Shown: one piece after another, positions 14,601 through 17,485 of the stretch | Layout: every line of letters begins with the position of its first letter | Position numbering within the stretch: position 1 is the stretch's first letter | Assembly (NCBI GenBank): GCA_027858275.1 | Contig: JAQIDA010000088.1 | Coordinates: 1 to 17,485 of the forward strand | DNA from: Candidatus Kapaibacterium sp. | GTDB taxonomy: Bacteria > Bacteroidota > Ignavibacteria > Kapaibacteriales > UBA2268 | DNA: 17,485 nucleotides | Reading direction: 5' to 3' | Translations under genes and position numbers: made by a program | The notes under the pieces: model-generated | Told to the model about the DNA's origin: nothing | The model's input: the letters and a program-made list of their open reading frames with translations, nothing else | Database searches by the model: none

Positions 14601-16034
14601 TGCGAGATTGAGAAGCTTCTGGACGGTAGTCGCGCCTTTTGTTGACTTGATCTGTGCCATTATCGAAGGGATCAATTTTGTTTTGATAGCCATTGCGGCA
14701 TTCTTAACAGGTCCGGAAAAGGATTGGAACATCATAAACGCCGGAGCTACACCGGAGACTGCGCCCAATGTCGTATTCGCCGCGGAAATCACAGGAGCGA
14801 ACGAAGCCGCCGCCGTATCCATGCCCGCCCCAATAGATCTTGAAAGTTTGTCAACCATGGATTTAGGCTCAATTGCGTCAGCCATAGCGTCCCCGGCTTC
14901 TCTCGCTCTTGCCGTGAGTTGCGCTATATCCAATTTAGCCGAGAATATCTCACTGTAGAAACGACCGCCTATATCTTCGCCCATTGTGCCGGAAATAGCC
15001 GTATTGAACTGATCCCGAACCGCTTCCGTGATTTTGCCGTCTTTAACAGCGTCCCCGGTCAATTTCGCAGTCTGTTGAAGAACTTCCTTAATCGACAAAA
15101 CACCCGCTTCGCCCAGTTGAGTTATCCCCTGAACTTGCGCTGTAATACTCGAATCAATTTTGGATAAAGCGTTGGCGGTATCACCTTGATTCAATCTGAT
15201 GATCGTCTCTTTTATCACATCGCCGAGCTTATCAGTATCTCGGATACCTTTCGACATTCCGAGAGACAGCGTTGCCGCGAAACCTTGAGCGGAATACCCT
15301 GCCGCCGCTGCATGCTGAGAATACTCATCGAGAGAATCAAGCACATCGTCCATTTTGCCGCCGCTCGTCTGCGACAACATCGCGACAATATCCCCGGCCT
15401 CCTGGCCTTCCAACTTAAACTGAGCGATCATTGTGCGGGATCCCGCAATCACATCTTCAATATTACGATCAAACACTTTAGCGATACCGGCAGCGGTTAC
15501 TGTGAAATCAGACAAACCTTTTTCGCCGTCAGTGACAAAATCGCCGAGCATTTGGTTCGCCGTGCCGATCGCTTTTAAAGATTCTGCGTAAGACTCTCCG
15601 ACTCCCTTACCATATAGATCAGAGGCCGCAGCCGTCATGTGTTCCATTTCTTCAGCGGACGCTCCTGTTTGAGCCTTCAGTATACGGAAAGCGTCAGCGG
15701 TTGCCGAGGCGCGTTCGTTTAACGCTCCGACTGAATCCTTGAGTTGATTTGCGGCATTTAACGCAAAATCCATCTTAACCCATTTTTCCATAGGGTTAGG
15801 AGCTTCCGGCAGGTTCTCAAGAGGATTCGGCATATTATCCGTTTCTTCTTCAAACTTCCTTTTGAATTCCTCCCCGGCATCCGTCCCTGATTTGCCTGCC
15901 TCATCGCCGAATTTACCAAAAGCGTCCGGCACTTCCATGCCGATCGCTTTCAAATCTGCCTTCAACTTCGACATCACTTTCTCAAGTTTGTCAGCTTTCG
16001 GATCAAACGTTATTTCGAGTTTAGTTTTTGCCAT
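11625..16034 (-). CDS. Phage tail tape measure protein
   Basis: This 1,469-residue protein would fill the tail tube, set its length and be ejected with the DNA. The N-terminal part (1-80) is charged. Residues about 85-400 form the alpha-helical tape-measure core, with typical segments A-D-A-F-R-I-L-K-A-Q-T-G-A-S, A-A-S-D-L-Y-G-K-G and A-G-Y-S-A-Q-G-F-A-A-T. A hydrophobic helix at about 480-503 (S-P-W-G-L-A-I-A-G-V-V-A-L-G) precedes a long coiled-coil stretch to about 1,200, rich in A, E, K and R. A second hydrophobic region at about 1,280-1,330 contains G-L-T-A-V-V-A-A-A-S-V. The end has S-R-V-V-G-L-G-T, S-A-Q-L-S-R-D-E-A-V and a final Q/N/E-rich coil. At about 0.15 nm per residue of helix, the tail would be roughly 220 nm long. 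No good SD precedes the start; its leader is the 55-bp repeat pair. Confidence 0.93.
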   Translation of the reverse strand: MAKTKLEITFDPKADKLEKVMSKLKADLKAIGMEVPDAFGKFGDEAGKSGTDAGEEFKRKFEEETDNMPNPLENLPEAPNPMEKWVKMDFALNAANQLKDSVGALNERASATADAFRILKAQTGASAEEMEHMTAAASDLYGKGVGESYAESLKAIGTANQMLGDFVTDGEKGLSDFTVTAAGIAKVFDRNIEDVIAGSRTMIAQFKLEGQEAGDIVAMLSQTSGGKMDDVLDSLDEYSQHAAAAGYSAQGFAATLSLGMSKGIRDTDKLGDVIKETIIRLNQGDTANALSKIDSSITAQVQGITQLGEAGVLSIKEVLQQTAKLTGDAVKDGKITEAVRDQFNTAISGTMGEDIGGRFYSEIFSAKLDIAQLTARAREAGDAMADAIEPKSMVDKLSRSIGAGMDTAAASFAPVISAANTTLGAVSGVAPAFMMFQSFSGPVKNAAMAIKTKLIPSIMAQIKSTKGATTVQKLLNLAMKMSPWGLAIAGVVALGVAFYSASKSQAELLAGQKTALVADKKLIVAQKELNLATQDNEIGTLRLIDQYEALGGQATRTTAEEQQLVKIKEELNSAYPGVISKTKTFDQTLLDLSKKAGLSRDKLAELRGEFDALSDKEFKVNTDIAENNFDTLRNKLKDLASGSSAVLSVSYDKALDELTKKIDTGKTKEEIQAATVDLQQFINKLHKESKASKLWDLSTVNKVDADEYKEMLDVTGQLSAGTIAQLDAVEANEARLADTRSESYKEYESKIKKVVEVMDTLSKPKYVQNLETLKGQFDKLLDVELNMKDGERGKMEALYTNALNSYKKFKNDEGEVDEKAAALREKASAAREKAAADYERFIERSNATQLKNTQALESAKLNVAIKGLEARKAGIESEAGLESSRIASLIDLNDQLLAIRLKSVNVNLSDGSTASMTDALATRMNNEIAAETKKYEAFKDLAGLGKTQKINAEKEFAETLAAIQAKYLQSNADKVSALTEKHAKEDAALRAKLGEAAERERIMQIESRVERERELAISEARATYEEDLALAGTNEDMKLDAYLRFISAKKAADDQYHSESASASISALKSLTASMTSTFSSMEMPEGADRSASIRENIAAIKEEEDELKASYRRGEVDRTEYLTRLNQLDREREREIKKLGASASAVLDHLNAGLAASFAQASESATAAMLKNRDLHLTLLDAAAEKEREIGEQKLLYAQQMEQGRYAAALETAENIKALNDDQNKITKKATDISARMYGQMAVSIGASMGTAMASGKSMLKAMVVSALSALQAMVPVFSAQILGGSLATPQSVMTAGGAGFAQWALMTAGLTAVVAAASVAVSSMKFFKGTSRVVGLGTRTSDGVSAQLSRDEAVWNADAADAGDNRTMVEWTNTHRRDARDYYRTDPRMMSMIVDDYKRNGGGMNTTVSYQVQQDNKVLKEQNNHLKELVNQQTEQNELMREFIDQPKAVNKKDVMELVKAEIGRYV

Positions 16035-16051
16035 TATTCTTATTTATTGAG

Positions 16052-16071
16052 CAAGGGAGCATGCTCCCTTG
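16052..16071. repeat. 20-bp palindrome, tail-module copy A
   Basis: CAAGGGAGCATGCTCCCTTG is a perfect palindrome. Its outer arm is weakened by G16051, which makes a G-U pair in RNA. It has the same core as 3,314-3,333, except that one G/C pair is replaced by A/T on both sides. Confidence 0.8.
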
Positions 16072-16103
16072 TTCGAAATTCGTTGTTGTTATTCTTATTT
16101 ATT

Positions 16104-16129
16104 GAACAAGGGAGCATGCTCCCTTGTTC
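16104..16129. repeat. 26-bp palindrome, tail-module copy B
   Basis: The same 20-bp core as copy A (here 16,107-16,126) is extended by GAA on the left and TTC on the right to a perfect 26-bp palindrome. It lies just after the stop of the second chaperone frame on the minus strand, upstream of copy A and the tape measure. Confidence 0.8.
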
Positions 16130-16143
16130 GAAATTCGTTGTTG

Positions 16144-16449
16144 TTATTCTTCTTTTTTAGGAGGTCGATAATTGAACGCCCGTTCGGCGGAAACGAATCT
16201 GAGCAATTCAGCCCATGTCATTTTTTCTTGGATGTCCTCATATTTCATCGGATCACCCTTTGCAGCGATATAAATCAACGAATCCCGGGCTGTCTGATCG
16301 TCAGCGAGTTCAGAAATATCGGGAGCCGGATCAGCGTCCTCATCATCGTCCGTATCTTCCATCATATTGATCAGCCAGTGTTCAGCGATAAAATTAAACC
16401 GCTCTCGGTCTCGCGCTGACTCGGTCTCGAAAGGAGGCTTGAGCCGTTT
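16144..16449 (-). CDS. Tail assembly chaperone, +1-frame extension (gpT-like)
   Basis: This frame opens right after a TAA at 16,452-16,450 and runs 101 codons. It has no ATG, GTG or TTG until the double ATG at 16,365 (a 73-residue product if started there). The 28 codons before that ATG read as ordinary protein, for example R-F-N-F-I-A-E-H-W-L-I-N running straight into M-M-E-D-T-D-D-D-E-D. No SD precedes the ATG. It overlaps the end of the first chaperone gene in the +1 (equivalently -2) frame. This is the arrangement of the lambda G/T pair, in which a minor fused product is made by frameshifting and both forms help to load the tape measure into the tube. A shift near 16,430 would give a fusion of about 235 residues. 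Separate translation from 16,365 is the alternative. Confidence 0.75.
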   Translation of the reverse strand, partial: KRLKPPFETESARDRERFNFIAEHWLINMMEDTDDDEDADPAPDISELADDQTARDSLIYIAAKGDPMKYEDIQEKMTWAELLRFVSAERAFNYRPPKKEE

Positions 16450-16852
16450 TTATTGATTCAATGTCTTGCAAGTCCCAACCAATAGTTAAATCATCCCCTG
16501 TAAACCAATCTTCGATCTCAGCTTTGACGCTTGCCGGTTTTGTGATCATCCGAAAAGCGCGGAACAAAGCGGATAATTGATAATTTTCAACTGCGACCGG
16601 GAAGTCAATTAAACGACCTTCAAGATTCGGATCCGCTGTCAAGGCTTCAAGTTGTTTCGCCGGGCTCATTTTCAACAGATCCTCAACGTCTTTCCAATTC
16701 TTGTCAAATTCTTTAGCGATTAGCTGTTCAGCCTTGTCATTTGCGGTCATCCCTTTGACCGTGCGAATAGAAGGGCGTTTGAATTCAATTATAGAAATCT
16801 TTTCCTCGCCTTTTTCGCCTTCGTAATAAAGTGGAAATGTATTCTGTGCCAT
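16394..16852 (-). CDS. Tail assembly chaperone (gpG-like)
   Basis: This 152-residue soluble protein lies between the tail tube gene and the tape measure gene, the standard place of the tail assembly chaperone. It has K-I-S-I-I-E-F-K-R-P-S-I-R-T-V-K-G (about 17-33), resembling the chaperone and DUF-type phage proteins that start with a short beta unit followed by helices, and it ends A-Q-A-S-F-R-D-R before a short basic tail. The frame is open further upstream to an ATG at 16,939, but the first 29 codons would span the hairpin at 16,892-16,914, so ATG 16,852 (M-A-Q-N-T-F) is preferred. No SD is visible before it. If ribosomes shift at TTT-CGA, only 11 residues of this product are replaced by the 94-residue extension. 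Family identity is inferred from position, size and the frameshift layout. Confidence 0.75.
   Translation of the reverse strand: MAQNTFPLYYEGEKGEEKISIIEFKRPSIRTVKGMTANDKAEQLIAKEFDKNWKDVEDLLKMSPAKQLEALTADPNLEGRLIDFPVAVENYQLSALFRAFRMITKPASVKAEIEDWFTGDDLTIGWDLQDIESIKTAQASFRDRVSARPRAV
16427..16452 (-). promoter_or_regulatory. Candidate +1 ribosomal frameshift region
   Basis: Two slip sites allow re-pairing in the +1 direction. The first is ATA-AAA-ACG (zero frame), where tRNA-Lys can move from AAA (16,450-16,448) to AAA (16,449-16,447) just after the TAA that closes the +1 frame. The second is TCC-TTT-CGA, where tRNA-Phe can move from TTT (16,432-16,430) to TTC while the often slowly read CGA waits in the A site. 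No -1 heptamer of X-XXY-YYZ form would give the right frame. Confidence 0.5.
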
Positions 16853-16885
16853 GTTATGTGTGCTTTCTGTGTGTGTGATTTTTTT

Positions 16886-16914
16886 AAAACAAACCTCCGG
16901 ATCATCCGGAGGTT
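16886..16914 (-). terminator. Attenuator/terminator after the tail tube gene
   Basis: AACCTCCGGAT (16,892-16,902) and ATCCGGAGGTT (16,904-16,914) form a perfect 11-bp inverted repeat around one base. On the minus strand it is followed by TGTTTTAAAA. It lies 34 bp after the tube gene stop. Partial termination here would lower chaperone and tape measure expression relative to the abundant tube protein. Confidence 0.7.
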
Positions 16915-16948
16915 GTAATTCGTAATTAATAATTCGCAATTAATCCAA

Positions 16949-17485
16949 CTAAGCTGCCGGAGTCATCCAAACAACCTTGTAGCATTTGTCCGCAGGGATT
17001 GTAATATCCGCGGCCGGGGCTGTGACAATTGCCGTGTCGAAACATGCGAGAGGTACTACGCAATCATAAGTGTTTGAACTGCCGAGAACGCCGATTTTTG
17101 GCTTGCTCCACTTATTATACTCTGCCGCGCCGCCGCCGCCGCTTGTGGAGTCCATGCCGCCGAATACAACCCAAGTTTGAATCTTGCCGGTTTCCGCGCT
17201 GATTGCGCCGTAGAAAATATCAACAAGCATTTGATCGCTTTCAACAGAACTGCCGCCGTGCTCAACACCTGCGTCTGTAACAACTTTTTCCATTTCCTCT
17301 TCAGTCGCACCGTCCGGGCGGAACACATCGAGAAACGTGTCAAGAGCTTCGTCGCATTGGAAGTTGCTATAATTGATATCACATTGTTTGTTCGATTTCA
17401 CATCCGGAGTGATGTTCGTTGACAAAATCAGATTCAACAAAGCGTCAGTTGCCGTCGGAAGCGCGACCGCCACGCCGTCCAAATC
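16949..17485 (-). CDS. Probable major tail tube protein, 5' end outside window
   Basis: The last 178 residues of this gene are present. The frame is open to the window edge (D-L-D-G-V-A-V-A-L-P), so the TTG at 17,482 is probably internal and not a start. The protein is soluble and beta-rich, with a Gly-rich turn (T-S-G-G-G-G-A-A) and an acidic stretch (D-G-A-T-E-E-E-M-E-K), and ends in C-Y-K-V-V-W-M-T-P-A-A. It is encoded directly before the chaperone pair and is followed by its own hairpin terminator, which is the usual arrangement for the highly expressed tail tube gene. I see no diagnostic motif, so the name rests on gene order. A tail terminator or completion protein would normally be encoded further upstream, and a neck protein is the less likely alternative. 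Confidence 0.6.
   Translation of the reverse strand, partial: DLDGVAVALPTATDALLNLILSTNITPDVKSNKQCDINYSNFQCDEALDTFLDVFRPDGATEEEMEKVVTDAGVEHGGSSVESDQMLVDIFYGAISAETGKIQTWVVFGGMDSTSGGGGAAEYNKWSKPKIGVLGSSNTYDCVVPLACFDTAIVTAPAADITIPADKCYKVVWMTPAA

Larger units (their letters stand above)
16034..16151. repeat. 55-bp tandem duplication carrying the palindrome
   Basis: Two copies with a period of 55 bp (starting at 16,034 and 16,089) differ at one base (G16051 versus A16106). A third partial copy, TTATTCTT, begins at 16,144. The two copies fill the whole space between the tape measure start (16,034) and the stop of the second chaperone frame (16,144-16,146). Each copy holds one palindrome. The partial copy overlaps the end of the chaperone gene. 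Confidence 0.9.
8384..17485 (-). mobile_element. Tailed-phage tail module (prophage or remnant), right end outside window
   Basis: Seven or eight minus-strand genes follow the standard tail order: tube protein, chaperone pair, tape measure, then tail-tip genes, closed by a terminator. Intergenic gaps are tiny or negative apart from three with hairpins (11,088-11,133, 16,035-16,143 and 16,853-16,948). No tail sheath, LysM or spike gene follows the tape measure, which favours a non-contractile, siphovirus-like tail. A sheath gene could still lie upstream of the tube gene outside the window. No capsid, packaging, lysis or integration gene is visible. Confidence 0.85.

Noticed and set aside
14608..14958. 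A 116-codon plus-strand frame with hydrophobic residues inside the tape measure gene
   Set aside because: It is the shadow of an Ala-rich helical coding region. It has no ribosome-binding site, and the minus-strand gene is continuous through it.
16034..16151. The tandem 55-bp repeats as a CRISPR array
   Set aside because: The copies are directly joined, with no variable spacers, and there are only two. No cas gene is nearby.
16853..16939. A longer start for the first tail chaperone
   Set aside because: Those codons cover a perfect terminator-like hairpin and give no protein-like sequence. M-A-Q-N-T-F at 16,852 is a better start.

Overview
The window joins a bacterial chromosome segment (1 to about 8,270) to a tailed-phage tail module on the minus strand (8,384 to the right edge). 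The host genes point to the Bacteroidota/Chlorobiota (FCB) group. Two large secreted proteins end in type IX secretion (T9SS) sorting domains with the usual Y/V-P-N-P start, a promoter of Bacteroidota type lies before pdxH, and the general look is closest to Ignavibacteria/Kapabacteria-like genomes. This placement comes from protein style, not from a marker gene.

Host part, left to right. The 3' end of accC (biotin carboxylase) is followed by gcvH (lipoyl carrier of glycine cleavage) and a terminator. Next is a secreted CAP/SCP-domain protein with three fibronectin-III-like repeats and a T9SS tail, then a terminator, then a cysteine-rich GLUG-repeat T9SS protein. After these come pdxH (PLP synthesis) and a DMT-family membrane transporter on the plus strand. 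A second, smaller CAP protein, this one a lipoprotein, is on the minus strand and converges on the transporter at a shared hairpin terminator. The two CAP proteins are paralogues and share an extra conserved module after the CAP domain.

Phage part, in transcription order (right to left): a probable major tail tube protein (cut by the window edge), an attenuator hairpin, a tail-assembly chaperone pair, a 1,469-residue tape measure protein, a 164-residue tail protein, a DUF4406 enzyme-like protein, a 624-residue probable tail hub or tip protein, and a 150-residue decoration-like protein. A strong hairpin terminator follows. Most of the genes after the tape measure start in ATGA or TAATG overlaps. 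The second chaperone frame is open for 28 codons upstream of its first ATG and overlaps the first gene in the +1 frame, so a G/GT-type product made by programmed +1 frameshifting is likely. No integrase, lysis, capsid or packaging gene is in view, so an intact prophage cannot be told from a remnant or a domesticated tail.

Other structure. A 20-bp palindrome (CAAGGG-R-GCATGC-Y-CCCTTG) occurs once among host genes and twice inside the tail module, the latter within a 55-bp tandem duplication. Its only core difference is a symmetrical, compensating base change. A GC-rich hairpin element also appears once in each part. These shared repeats suggest that the tail module is a long-term resident of this genome.
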